Origin: Actinomycetes bacterium
GTDB taxonomy: Bacteria; Actinomycetota; Actinomycetes; Nanopelagicales; Nanopelagicaceae
Assembly (NCBI GenBank): GCA_025363635.1
Contig: JANYDL010000037.1
Span: 1-33,639, forward strand
Direction: 5' to 3'
DNA: 33,639 bases
Shown here: positions 15,849 through 24,483 of the stretch, piece after piece
Layout: each line of letters opens with the position of its first letter
Position numbering within the stretch: position 1 is the stretch's first letter
The notes under the pieces: model-generated
Told to the model about the DNA's origin: nothing
The model's database searches: none
Seen by the model: the letters and a program-made list of their open reading frames with translations, nothing else
Position numbers and translations under genes: made by a program

Positions 15849-16952
15849 TTATGAGTAACTCGCAACTATCGGTCCAAGGAGGTTCTCGTTGACGGCAATT
15901 CCAAGACCGGGTCCTTCGGGAAGATAGCCGAGTCCGCCAGAGTTACGACATCCCCATTCGCTAATTCGCTCTTCGACCATCGAACCAGTGAAGAAACCAT
16001 TAACGAAATATTTTTCTGGGGTGCTTGCAGAGAGATGCGCCATTGCGGCAGTCACAATGTCGCCACCGCCGGAATCTTCGATGCTTAATCCGAGTCCAAG
16101 TTGCATGCACAGATCTCGCGCCTTTCTAATCGGAGTGATTCCACCAAATCTGGATATTTTCAGCATCACGGCATCCATTGCGTCAGATTCATGGGCTTTC
16201 AAAATGTCCTGACTGGTCAACAAACTTTCATCCAGAATGAAGGGCTGAAGCGCGTGTCGTCTTACACGAGCGCTCTCCTCCATTGACGCGCAAGGTTGTT
16301 CTATATAAATGTCGAGCCCCTGCAAAGCGGTGACAATTCGGATCGCTTCATGCTGAGACCAATTTCCGTTGGCATCAAAAATAGTTTTTTCTGCATCTCC
16401 CAAGACCTGCATGCAGGCGTGGACTCTAGATAAATCAGAAAGAAAATCTCCCCCGACTTTCATTTGGAAACGCTTGTAACCTTTTGCGATCCATTTCTCA
16501 CAATTTACTGCCATCTTTTCGGGAGACCCCATACTTATGGGGGCATAAAGCGGAATCTCTTTCCGATGAGTCCCTCCAAGCAGATCACTCAAAGACATGG
16601 CGACTGATTTCCCAAAAAGATCCCAGCACGCGATATCGATGGCTGCCTTTGCGTAGTAATGCCCCTTCATGGTCGATTCCATTTGCGCAAAAATCAATTC
16701 TGGTATCGCGGGATCCATCCCAATGACCGACGGGGCTAGTAAACCAATGGCAGCTCGAGCTCCTTCACCGTGTGCTACCAGATAGCTTGGAGAAAAGACG
16801 CACTGCTCCCCCCAACCTACCAACCCATCTTCTGTTTCAATTCGCACAATCGTGGAGTCTTGTTTCGTTGCGACTTTCCCACCAGAGATGACGAATTTTC
16901 CGCCAACCATCGAATAGGTCTTTTGAAACACATCGATTTTCTTGATCTTCAC
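15849..16952 (-). CDS. mandelate racemase / muconate lactonizing enzyme family protein (enolase superfamily)
   Basis: A 367-residue enolase-superfamily enzyme. The N-terminal capping domain runs to about residue 125. The barrel carries Asp193 (FDANGNW), Glu218 (YIEQP) and Asp241 (LDES) as Mg ligands, Lys165 (FQMKVGG) and Lys265 (MLKISRFGG). The usual KxK pair is QxK here, with Gln163, which I recall from the group containing proline-betaine and hydroxyproline epimerases or dehydratases; the assignment is tentative. The GTG at 16952 is preferred over upstream starts because GAGGA lies just before it and the family N-terminus begins there. These enzymes abstract an alpha-proton from a carboxylate substrate. 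The substrate is unknown. Confidence 0.85.
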   Translation of the reverse strand: MKIKKIDVFQKTYSMVGGKFVISGGKVATKQDSTIVRIETEDGLVGWGEQCVFSPSYLVAHGEGARAAIGLLAPSVIGMDPAIPELIFAQMESTMKGHYYAKAAIDIACWDLFGKSVAMSLSDLLGGTHRKEIPLYAPISMGSPEKMAVNCEKWIAKGYKRFQMKVGGDFLSDLSRVHACMQVLGDAEKTIFDANGNWSQHEAIRIVTALQGLDIYIEQPCASMEESARVRRHALQPFILDESLLTSQDILKAHESDAMDAVMLKISRFGGITPIRKARDLCMQLGLGLSIEDSGGGDIVTAAMAHLSASTPEKYFVNGFFTGSMVEERISEWGCRNSGGLGYLPEGPGLGIAVNENLLGPIVASYS

Positions 16953-17096
16953 TTTTCTTCCTCGTCCCCGAATGTAATGAGACATAAATATAGGCGTAAG
17001 AGGATAGGTAAGAGAATGAGCAAGCAGGAGAAGTTTTACGCTCAATCTCCCAATACTTGCCACGTAGTTACTATTCCCCTTTGAGTATGAGTGGAT

Positions 17097-17102
17097 TACA
17101 CT
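17097..17102 (+). promoter_or_regulatory. -10 element of the small secreted protein gene
   Basis: TACACT lies six bases before GTG at 17109, consistent with leaderless transcription. No clear -35 is seen. Confidence 0.3.
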
Positions 17103-17108
17103 TTTAGA

Positions 17109-17546
17109 GTGCGAAAGTTGATAGTAGTTTCAGCAATAAGTTGCGCTCTCGCGTTTCCTCTGGCCGTCCCAGCGATGGCCGCAAACTCAGACTTCGTAAA
17201 ACCGACGGTGTCCTGGCAATGTAACTTATCTAGAATTTTGGATCATCAAGGGACTGTGGTCTTTTTTAAGCCCAAAGCTGTCATGTCGTGGTATGGCAAA
17301 AAAGGATTTTATAAATTTTATGATATTTCGGATGAGACAAAGTCAATAGGTGAGAATCTAATCGGTAAAGGTGTAGTCCAAGGTGAAGACAAGAAAGTTA
17401 ATTCAAGTTCAATTTATTTGAACCGAAAATATCATAATTTCTTGAAGGCGACGCATTTGAAATTACTAGTCGTAGTTTCAGACGTAAAAAATCAAACTGC
17501 AAGGACCTCGTGTGAATGGAATGGCCCGGCGGCTTCTGGACTGTAG
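17109..17546 (+). CDS. small secreted protein of unknown function
   Basis: A 145-residue protein with a good Sec signal peptide: VRKL, a hydrophobic core, and AMA-A near residue 25. The mature part is about 120 residues, with one Cys near each end (SWQC and TSCEW), which could form a disulfide and close a single beta-rich domain. The frame can be extended to a GTG at 17091, but the inner GTG fits both the signal peptide and the upstream TACACT. It stands alone, between the racemase-like gene (divergent) and the Lrp-type regulator (convergent). No family is recognised. Confidence 0.6.
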   Translation: MRKLIVVSAISCALAFPLAVPAMAANSDFVKPTVSWQCNLSRILDHQGTVVFFKPKAVMSWYGKKGFYKFYDISDETKSIGENLIGKGVVQGEDKKVNSSSIYLNRKYHNFLKATHLKLLVVVSDVKNQTARTSCEWNGPAASGL

Positions 17547-17572
17547 ATACTTCTTTCAACCTGCACTGACTC

Positions 17573-18076
17573 TTAAGTAGTAGATGTGCCAGTCCGAGCG
17601 CTTCGCGGGGCAAGTTTAGATAATTGCTTCAACAATGTTTCGTCACGACGCGGGACTCTTTCACTCAACGCGATTTCAGAACGAGTTCGAACCACGCCTT
17701 CAAGATTCAGTATTGCTTGAATAACCGCCTCGAGGTCTCGATTGTCACGTGCGACCACACGACAGAGCACGTCCGCATCGCCGGTCATCGAATGAGCCTC
17801 CACAACTTGAGCAAGCGACACTAATTTTCTGGAAAAAGATTCGAGAATGCCCTGCTGTAATTGAATATGCACAAATGCAAGCACCGGAAATCCGAGGGCG
17901 GTGTGGCTGATTTGCGGCGCGTAATCTGCGATGACACCTTGCTCCGTCATCCGATCAAGTCTTGCTTGGACGGTTCCGCGGGCAAGTCCGAGAGTGCGGG
18001 CATAATCGCGCACACCGGCTCGCGGTCTTTGGAGCAGTTCACTCAAGATGGCGCAATCAATGTGGTCTAGTGACAC
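17573..18076 (-). CDS. Lrp/AsnC family transcriptional regulator
   Basis: A 167-residue regulator. The N-terminal AsnC-type winged helix is LDHIDCAILSEL then VRDYARTLGLARGTVQARLDRM. The C-terminal RAM ligand-binding domain starts near residue 65 (VLAFVHIQ) and includes VEAHSMTGDADVLCRV. The start is GTG with AGGGGG six bases upstream. It is transcribed divergently from the branched-chain oxoacid dehydrogenase operon, so regulation of that operon by a branched-chain amino acid or oxoacid is likely, as with BkdR in pseudomonads. This is inferred from position. Confidence 0.9.
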   Translation of the reverse strand: MSLDHIDCAILSELLQRPRAGVRDYARTLGLARGTVQARLDRMTEQGVIADYAPQISHTALGFPVLAFVHIQLQQGILESFSRKLVSLAQVVEAHSMTGDADVLCRVVARDNRDLEAVIQAILNLEGVVRTRSEIALSERVPRRDETLLKQLSKLAPRSARTGTSTT

Positions 18077-18121
18077 CTAAATCCCCCTTATACCGTCGCT
18101 ATTCTCTCCTTAAGTGCACCA

Positions 18122-18149
18122 TTGGCACAGTATAAGTGCTGGCTATTGT
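18122..18149 (+). promoter_or_regulatory. promoter and possible Lrp-type operator, oxoacid dehydrogenase operon
   Basis: TTGGCA (18122-18127), a 16-bp spacer and TATTGT (18144-18149) make a plausible promoter for the E1alpha gene. An inverted repeat GCAC-AGTATAA-GTGC (18125-18139) covers it. On the other strand its centre reads TATACT, a possible -10 for the regulator gene, so one bound protein could affect both directions. Confidence 0.35.
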
Positions 18150-18224
18150 ACCCCTGGGATAGTGAGAGTTAGCATCATCGGACCCTCAATCCCAGTTCTG
18201 ACGATGAACAATCTCGGAGGCAAG

Positions 18225-19319
18225 ATGGATCTGCAAGATCGCATCGTTCAACTAATTGACAGCACTGGCACTCTTATTTCAGATCCCCGATACCAATCGA
18301 CGTTGAACGACGCGGCACTCCTAAGCCTGTATCAAGACATGGTTCTGATCCGAAAACTTGATGAACAAGCGACCGCATTGCAACGACAGGGTGAACTTGG
18401 ATTATGGGCACCGTTGTTAGGTCAAGAAGCAGCACAAATCGGTTCCGGAAGAGCGCTCAAATCTCAAGATTATGTTTTCTCGACTTATCGCGAACATGGT
18501 GTTGCTTGGTGTCGCGGAGTAGATCCTGTTGAGATGCTGAGATTCTGGCGCGGAACAATGCATCAACCTTGGGATGCGAATTTTCACCGAATGTACGGAT
18601 ATCAAGTGATTATCGGGGCTCATGCATTACATGCAACGGGATACGCAATGGGTGCACATCTAGCGGGGCGGATTGGAACAGGTAACCCAGAAACCGATCA
18701 AGCAGTCGTGGCATATTTTGGCGACGGCGCCATGAGTGAAGGTGACGTTAATGAAGCATTTATTTTTGCTACGACTTACAAATCACCTATAGTCTTTTTT
18801 TGCCAGAATAATCAGTGGGCCATTTCCGAACCCACAAAACGTCAAAGTTCGATCCATCTGTCCGAACGAGCAAAGGGATTCGGACTTCCCGGAATTCGTG
18901 TAGATGGAAATGACGTGATTGCTTGTCACGCGGTTACGACGGAGGCGTTGGATCGCGCAAGATCTGGAGAAGGTCCCACTTTGATTGAAGCAGTGACATA
19001 TCGAATGGGCGCGCACACTACTTCTGATGACCCCACTAAATATCGAGCCGGAAGTGATGATGATTTTTGGCGGGAGAAAGATCCGATTGATCGCCTGAAA
19101 ATTTATTTACACAATAACGGCATCCTGAAAGTGGAATTTGAAACCGAGCTAGCCGCGAAGGCCGATTCCCTCGCCGAAAGAATGCGCGTGGAGTGTCGCG
19201 AGCTACCAAACCCGGATGCACTCTCGATGTTTAACCATGTTTATTCCGGCTCTGATGCTCGGATTGATGAACAAAAACGCGAAGTTGAAGTCATTCTCTC
19301 CGAGAGAGAAGTGCATTGA
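18225..19319 (+). CDS. bkdA1: branched-chain 2-oxoacid dehydrogenase E1 alpha subunit
   Basis: A 364-residue alpha subunit of a thiamine diphosphate-dependent oxoacid decarboxylase. The TPP motif runs from GDGAMSEGDVNEA to CQNNQWA, and YREHGVAWCRGVDP is typical of branched-chain or pyruvate E1alpha in actinobacteria. With E1beta it decarboxylates the 2-oxoacids of leucine, valine and isoleucine and passes the acyl group to E2. A longer frame upstream is open, but ATG at 18225 follows GGAGG by four bases and gives the normal N-terminus. A neighbouring complete leucine pathway and an Lrp-type regulator favour the branched-chain type over pyruvate dehydrogenase. Confidence 0.87.
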   Translation: MDLQDRIVQLIDSTGTLISDPRYQSTLNDAALLSLYQDMVLIRKLDEQATALQRQGELGLWAPLLGQEAAQIGSGRALKSQDYVFSTYREHGVAWCRGVDPVEMLRFWRGTMHQPWDANFHRMYGYQVIIGAHALHATGYAMGAHLAGRIGTGNPETDQAVVAYFGDGAMSEGDVNEAFIFATTYKSPIVFFCQNNQWAISEPTKRQSSIHLSERAKGFGLPGIRVDGNDVIACHAVTTEALDRARSGEGPTLIEAVTYRMGAHTTSDDPTKYRAGSDDDFWREKDPIDRLKIYLHNNGILKVEFETELAAKADSLAERMRVECRELPNPDALSMFNHVYSGSDARIDEQKREVEVILSEREVH

Positions 19320-19320
19320 G

Positions 19321-20304
19321 ATGTCAGAATTCACCCTTTTGAATGCAGTGAATCGGGGCCTCCGCCGTGCCATGGAGGCAGATTCCAAGGTGATTTTGAT
19401 GGGAGAAGACATAGGAAAACTGGGTGGAGTCTTTCGAGCAACTGAAGGTCTGCAAAAAGATTTTGGCGAAGGGCGAGTAATTGATACTCCGCTTGCAGAA
19501 TCCGGCATCGTCGGAACGGCGATTGGTTTGGCCCTTTATGGTTATCGCCCCGTTGTCGAAATTCAATTCGATGGCTTTGTATATCCAGCCTTTGATCAGA
19601 TTGTCGTGCAACTCGCAAGGATGCGCTATCGCTCGGCAGGCGCGCTCTTTCTTCCCATCACGATTCGCATGCCTTTCGGTGGTGGCATTGGGTCAGTTGA
19701 GCATCATGGCGAATCTCCCGAGGCTTACTTCGCTTCGACCCCAGGACTCAGAGTTGTCACCTGCGCTGACCCAAGCGATGCATACTGGATGATTCAGCAA
19801 GCGATTGTTAGTGATGATCCTGTTATTTTTCTAGAGCCGAAGCGACGTTACTATCAAAAGGGAGAAGTCGATACAACGTTAGATATCTCGGAAGCGCCTT
19901 CGATGTATAAAGCGCGAGTTGTGCTGGAAGGTTCAGATTGTACTCTCTTAAGTTATGGACCAACGGTCGCAACCTCTTTACAAGCCGCTCGAATGGCAGC
20001 AGTGGATGGTGTGTCGCTTGAAGTAATTGATCTCAGATCGCTTAGTCCTCTTGATCTTCCTACGCTCATCGAATCAGTAAAGAAGACGGGGCGGGCAATC
20101 GTTGTTCATGAAGCATCAAGCAGTGGAGGAGTCGGTGGAGAGATCGGCCTTTGTCTTATGCAATCTTGCTTCTATTACTTGCATGCTCCAATTCTGCGCG
20201 TGACTGGATACGACACTCCCTATCCTCCTAGTCGAATTGAGGATGATTATTTACCTGATGCTGATCGAATTTTGGACGCAGTCGAAAAGGTAATGGGGTA
20301 CTGA
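19321..20304 (+). CDS. bkdA2: branched-chain 2-oxoacid dehydrogenase E1 beta subunit
   Basis: A 327-residue beta subunit of the same E1 enzyme. Markers are GEDIGKLGGVFRATEGL, DTPLAESGIVGTAIGLA and GGGIGSVEHHGESPEAYF, where the His pair contributes to the active site. The C-terminal transketolase domain (ALL-type TLLSYGPTVATSLQAA) binds E1alpha. The ATG follows the E1alpha stop by one base, and the E2 gene begins one base after its own stop, so the three genes form a tight operon. Open frame further upstream overlaps E1alpha and is not part of this gene. Confidence 0.9.
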   Translation: MSEFTLLNAVNRGLRRAMEADSKVILMGEDIGKLGGVFRATEGLQKDFGEGRVIDTPLAESGIVGTAIGLALYGYRPVVEIQFDGFVYPAFDQIVVQLARMRYRSAGALFLPITIRMPFGGGIGSVEHHGESPEAYFASTPGLRVVTCADPSDAYWMIQQAIVSDDPVIFLEPKRRYYQKGEVDTTLDISEAPSMYKARVVLEGSDCTLLSYGPTVATSLQAARMAAVDGVSLEVIDLRSLSPLDLPTLIESVKKTGRAIVVHEASSSGGVGGEIGLCLMQSCFYYLHAPILRVTGYDTPYPPSRIEDDYLPDADRILDAVEKVMGY

Positions 20305-20305
20305 T

Positions 20306-21619
20306 ATGGACGAAGTAGATCGAGAAGTCTTTGAATTTCGTCTGCCTGACGTTGGCGAAGGTTTAGAGGAAGCGGAAATTGTTCAATGGAAAGTTTCCGT
20401 AGGCCAAAAAATTGAGGTCAACCAAATCATGGTTGAAATTGAATCGTCTAAATCCCTAGTTGAATTACCAAGTCCCTATGCCGGCACCGTCATTGAATTA
20501 CTTGCCCCAGAAGGAGAAATCGTCAAGGTAGGAAAATCTATTATTCGGATTCAGTTGGCGGAGTCGAAGCCCATACACGAGGTGAAAATTGAATCTGAAC
20601 GAACGCAAATACTTGTAGGGTCTGGTCCTCGCAATGTTGAGGAAAATACCCGCGGAAGAAGACAGCGCAATTTCGGTGCCGTTTTGCCGACCACTTCAGC
20701 GGTTTCGGTGCCAGTTATCGGTCTTATTCCTCACAACCCATCCACGCTAGCCAAGCCACTCGTCCGCAAACTCGCACGCGAACTTGGAATCGATCTCACT
20801 AGCTTGGTGGGGACAGGACCTGAGGGTTCGATTTCTCGATCAGATGTAGAGAAGGCGGCAGGCGCTCTCTCTGAGAATTTAGTAAATACCGCAACACGAT
20901 TCAAATCCCGATTTGAAGGTCCACGTGAAAACCGAATTCCGATTCGTGGAGTTCAAAAAGTCATGGCCGAAGCAATGGTGGCCAGCGCCTTTACCGCACC
21001 ACATGTCACGGAATTTATTACGGTAGATGTCAGCGCATCAATACAAATGCTTGCCAGGTTCCAGCAAGAACCAGATTTTGCAAACCTTCGACTTACTCCT
21101 CTGGCTTTGCTCGCACGCGCCATGTGCGTAGCGGCCCGCGAGACCCCCCAGATAAATAGTTCTTGGGATGACGCGTCTCAAGAGATCGTCTTCAAAAATT
21201 ATGTGAATCTCGGCATTGCTACCGCAACCGATCGCGGATTAATCGTTCCAAATATCAAGAACGCTGACGAATTGAGTTTTAAAGAATTGGCCCATTCCAT
21301 TGCGGAATTAGTAAATGTCGCTCGTGCGGGGAGGACTGAACCAAAATCATTGGCGGGTGGAACCCTCTCTATCACCAATATTGGCGTCTTTGGCGTTGAC
21401 GCAGGAACGCCTATCTTGCCTCCAGGTGAGTCGGCCATCATTGCTCTAGGTGCGGTCGCCCAACGCCCGTGGGTGGTCAACGGTGAAATTGTGGCTCGGC
21501 ATGTCGCGACGCTCTCACTCTCCTTCGACCACCGACTCGTCGATGGCGCTCAAGGTTCAAAATTTCTCACTGATGTTGCGCTAATACTGCGGGAACCTGC
21601 TCACATCAGTTGGATCTAA
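20306..21619 (+). CDS. bkdB: branched-chain 2-oxoacid dehydrogenase E2 (dihydrolipoamide acyltransferase)
   Basis: A 437-residue E2 core protein. A single lipoyl domain spans residues 8-88, with the lipoylated Lys49 in ESSKSLV (the usual motif is E-[ST]-D-K-A). A linker leads to the peripheral-subunit-binding domain at about 151-187 (KPLVRKLARELGIDL, GPEGSISRSDVEKA). The acyltransferase domain ends with His409 in DHRLVDG, the catalytic motif. It transfers the branched acyl group to CoA. No E3 (lipoamide dehydrogenase) gene follows, so E3 must be shared from elsewhere. It ends seven bases from the convergent enoyl-CoA hydratase gene. Confidence 0.92.
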   Translation: MDEVDREVFEFRLPDVGEGLEEAEIVQWKVSVGQKIEVNQIMVEIESSKSLVELPSPYAGTVIELLAPEGEIVKVGKSIIRIQLAESKPIHEVKIESERTQILVGSGPRNVEENTRGRRQRNFGAVLPTTSAVSVPVIGLIPHNPSTLAKPLVRKLARELGIDLTSLVGTGPEGSISRSDVEKAAGALSENLVNTATRFKSRFEGPRENRIPIRGVQKVMAEAMVASAFTAPHVTEFITVDVSASIQMLARFQQEPDFANLRLTPLALLARAMCVAARETPQINSSWDDASQEIVFKNYVNLGIATATDRGLIVPNIKNADELSFKELAHSIAELVNVARAGRTEPKSLAGGTLSITNIGVFGVDAGTPILPPGESAIIALGAVAQRPWVVNGEIVARHVATLSLSFDHRLVDGAQGSKFLTDVALILREPAHISWI

Positions 21620-21626
21620 GAACGCA

Positions 21627-22385
21627 TTAACGTCCTTGCCAATGTGGCGCCCGATTCTCCTTGAATGATCGCGGTCCTTCTTGTGCATCCTCACTCAGAT
21701 ACACAGGATCCCAAAGAACGTTTGCTTTCTGACGCGCATCTCCAAGCAGGTCTTCCAGGGTCTGATGCACCATAGCCTTCCCTGCCGCGACTGATAGTGG
21801 AGCGTTTGTCGCAATGTGTTGGGCAAGATCTTGACTGGCGCTTTGTAATTCTTCGGAACTAACAACATAGTTCACAAGTCCGACTTCATGAGCCCTAACC
21901 GCGGTTATCGGACGAGCAGTCAAAAGTAATTCAAGCGCGATTCGGGGCGGAGTCATGAGTGGCAAGTGAGCGGCCCATGGGGCACCTCGACCATAACGAG
22001 CTTCCGTTATGCCAAATGTAGCGTGAGTAGATGCAATAACGAGATCAGCTTGCTGCGCGAGAAAAAAACCTCCGCCAAGTGCAACACCGTTTACTGAGGC
22101 AATTACCGGCTTGTGTGTCTTTAGATCGGGGATGAAATCGTCCGGCGGTATTGTGAGTTTTTGATCTGACATCTCTTTGAGATCTGCACCCGCGCTAAAA
22201 GCAACATTTCCTGCGCCAGTAATAATGAGTACTTTTGCAGTGGCGTCATTTGTAAATAAATTAACAGATTTTCGGATTCCATCACGAACAATTGCATTCA
22301 TGGCATTGCGAGCGCTCGGCCGATTAATAGTAATAGTGGCGATTCCATCTGAGACTTCGTAGAGTAACTCCTCGTTGCTATTCAT
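21627..22385 (-). CDS. liuC: enoyl-CoA hydratase/isomerase family, probable methylglutaconyl-CoA hydratase
   Basis: A 252-residue crotonase-fold protein. The oxyanion-hole segments are NVAFSAGADLKEM and NGVALGGGFFLAQQADLVIAS, and ITEARYGRGAPWAA carries the Glu expected at a catalytic position. In leucine breakdown the hydratase adds water to 3-methylglutaconyl-CoA to give HMG-CoA. This role is inferred from its place as last gene of an operon with methylcrotonyl-CoA carboxylase and HMG-CoA lyase. The ATG overlaps the stop of the acyl-CoA dehydrogenase gene by four bases. Substrate specificity cannot be read with certainty. Confidence 0.85.
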   Translation of the reverse strand: MNSNEELLYEVSDGIATITINRPSARNAMNAIVRDGIRKSVNLFTNDATAKVLIITGAGNVAFSAGADLKEMSDQKLTIPPDDFIPDLKTHKPVIASVNGVALGGGFFLAQQADLVIASTHATFGITEARYGRGAPWAAHLPLMTPPRIALELLLTARPITAVRAHEVGLVNYVVSSEELQSASQDLAQHIATNAPLSVAAGKAMVHQTLEDLLGDARQKANVLWDPVYLSEDAQEGPRSFKENRAPHWQGR

Positions 22386-23548
22386 TCTGCATGAAGTCCC
22401 AGGCTGCGGGCTATCAGAATTTTCTGTACTTCACTGGTACCTTCACCAATTTCTAAAATCTTTGAATCACGATAATGTCGCGCAACAGAATATTCATCCA
22501 TAAATCCATACCCACCAAAGATTTGAGTCGCTGCGCGAGCATTATCCATTGCTGCTTCACTCGCCACTAACTTGGCAATCGATGCTGCAGTTTTAAAATC
22601 TTTGCCCTCACTCATGAGTTGAGCGGCGTGATAATACGCAAGACGGGCTATGTGCGTTCTTGTCTGCATCTCCGCAATCTTAAATGCGATTGATTGATGA
22701 TCTCCGATTGCCTTTCCGAAGGTTTTTCGCTCTTTGGCGTAACGCAGCGATTCATCTACGCATCCTTGTGCCGCGCCTACCGCCAGTGCTGCAATGGCAA
22801 TTCGACCCTCATCGAGAGCATGGAGGAAATTGGCGTAACCACGTCCTCTTTCACCTAAAAGATTGCCCGCTGGCACGCGAACGTTATTGAAGGAGAGCGG
22901 ATGGGTATCCGAGGCGTGCCATCCAACTTTGAAATACGAAGGTTCAACCGTGAACCCTGGTGTTCCGTTTGGCACGATAATCGTGCTCAACTCTTTCGAG
23001 CCATCAGCCTTAGTACCAGTTATACAAGCCACGATCACTAGTGAGGTAATTGAGGTTCCAGAGTTGGTGATAAAGGTTTTCGAGCCATTGATGACCCATT
23101 CTTCCCCGTCGCGTACCGCTGTTGTTCGAAGATGACCTGCGTCGCTTCCCCCATCAGGTTCTGTAAGCCCGAATCCTGCAAGCGCACTTCCGGCGATGAG
23201 ATCTGGGAGATATTTCTCTTTCTGTTCGTCAGTGCCGTATCGGAATATCAACATTGAACCTAAGCCAACTCCGGCTTCAACGGTGACAGCAACACTTTGA
23301 TCTACCCGCGCTAATTCCTCAATGGCAAGACAGAGCGAGAGAAAGTCTCCACCCATGCCTCCCGCCTCGAGTGGAAAAGGTAATCCGAAGATCCCTATAG
23401 CGCCCATTTTCTTTATAACTTCATAAGGAAAAGTTTGCTCTCGATCATGATGTGCAGCCACGGGGGCAATCTCTTTATTGGAAAAATCTCGTATTGTTTC
23501 CGCGAGTGTCTGATATTCCTCAGATAATTGCATTAGCGCCGAATTCAT
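22382..23548 (-). CDS. acyl-CoA dehydrogenase, probable isovaleryl/branched short-chain type
   Basis: A 388-residue FAD-dependent acyl-CoA dehydrogenase of normal length. FGLTEPDGGSDAG and WVINGSKTFITNSG are the family flavin and substrate segments, and IFGGYGFMDEY lies near the C-terminus. Glu369 in EIGEGTSEVQ is at the catalytic-base position used by short- and medium-chain enzymes; classical isovaleryl-CoA dehydrogenase lacks Glu there and uses one on another helix. Its place between HMG-CoA lyase and the hydratase genes suggests oxidation of isovaleryl-CoA to 3-methylcrotonyl-CoA, but a broader branched-chain or short-chain activity is possible. Its start shares one base with the stop of the lyase gene. 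Confidence 0.88.
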   Translation of the reverse strand: MNSALMQLSEEYQTLAETIRDFSNKEIAPVAAHHDREQTFPYEVIKKMGAIGIFGLPFPLEAGGMGGDFLSLCLAIEELARVDQSVAVTVEAGVGLGSMLIFRYGTDEQKEKYLPDLIAGSALAGFGLTEPDGGSDAGHLRTTAVRDGEEWVINGSKTFITNSGTSITSLVIVACITGTKADGSKELSTIIVPNGTPGFTVEPSYFKVGWHASDTHPLSFNNVRVPAGNLLGERGRGYANFLHALDEGRIAIAALAVGAAQGCVDESLRYAKERKTFGKAIGDHQSIAFKIAEMQTRTHIARLAYYHAAQLMSEGKDFKTAASIAKLVASEAAMDNARAATQIFGGYGFMDEYSVARHYRDSKILEIGEGTSEVQKILIARSLGLHAE

Positions 23549-24483
23549 TACTTGCCCACCATTCTCTTGTTATTGCCCAAAGCAATCGCTGTTTTGGAGC
23601 GATTTATTAATCCAGTTTTATCACGAAGCCAACGCCCCGTATCGAGCAAAGCTTGAAAATCTATTCCAGTAGAAATACCAAGTCCGTGCAACTGCCACAC
23701 AAGGTCCTCTGTTGCCAAATTGCCTGTTGCACTTTTGGCGAAGGGACAACCGCCTAAACCTGCAATGGAAGAATCAATCGTGGATATGCCTTCAAGCAAC
23801 GCCGTAAGTGTGTTGGAGAGCGCTTGTCCGTATGTATCGTGAAAATGCACGGCGAGGTGATCTTTCGAAATGCCACGTTTATCAAGTGCATCTAAAAGAT
23901 CTATGACATCGCCGGGAGTAGCAACTCCGATGGTGTCACCTAGAGAGAGTTCGTTAATGCCATACGCAAATAATTTTTCAGCAACATTGACTACTTGGTC
24001 AGGAGAAACATTTCCCTCCCAAGGGTCACCGAAACACATAGAAATATAACCTCGAACTCGTAAACCCAAACCTCTGGCTTGCTCTATAACGGGCCTATAA
24101 ATTTCCAATGAGCCTGCAATCGTGTTATTGAGGTTGGCCTTCGCAAAAGATTCTGTAGCGCTGGCAAAGACAGCGATTTCCTTCACGCCGACTTGCATCG
24201 CACGTTCAAGACCTTTTTGATTCGGTACGAGTGCACTCATTCGATTATTAGCTAATAAAGGGGTCAATTCCAATAACAATTCTTCAGCATCAGCAAGTGC
24301 GGGAACAAGATCGGGTCGGACAAAACTAGCCACTTCAATGGCAGGAATCCCGGAATTAATAAGTCTCTGGATCAGCTCTGCCTTCACGAGTGTGGGTAAT
24401 ACCAAACTCTCATTTTGCAATCCGTCTCGGGGCCCGACTTCAAAGACGGTGACTGATTTTGGAAGAGCGTTGCGGTCAAACAT
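23548..24483 (-). CDS. mvaB: hydroxymethylglutaryl-CoA lyase
   Basis: A 311-residue HMG-CoA lyase, a TIM-barrel enzyme that cleaves HMG-CoA into acetyl-CoA and acetoacetate. The N-terminal EVGPRDGLQNE supplies catalytic Arg and Asp. The loop GLGGCPFAKSATGN (from residue 242) carries the active-site Cys246; it has Ser where most family members have Gly. The central HFHDTYGQAL holds metal-binding His residues. Its start overlaps the end of the biotin carboxylase gene by eight bases. Acetoacetate released here would feed the CoA-transferase encoded at 10.7-12.1 kb. Confidence 0.94.
   Translation of the reverse strand: MFDRNALPKSVTVFEVGPRDGLQNESLVLPTLVKAELIQRLINSGIPAIEVASFVRPDLVPALADAEELLLELTPLLANNRMSALVPNQKGLERAMQVGVKEIAVFASATESFAKANLNNTIAGSLEIYRPVIEQARGLGLRVRGYISMCFGDPWEGNVSPDQVVNVAEKLFAYGINELSLGDTIGVATPGDVIDLLDALDKRGISKDHLAVHFHDTYGQALSNTLTALLEGISTIDSSIAGLGGCPFAKSATGNLATEDLVWQLHGLGISTGIDFQALLDTGRWLRDKTGLINRSKTAIALGNNKRMVGK

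Noticed and set aside
17954-18224. Longer N-terminus for E1 alpha starting near 18114
   Set aside because: The extra residues do not belong to the family, would run through the promoter region, and a good ribosome-binding site precedes the ATG at 18225.
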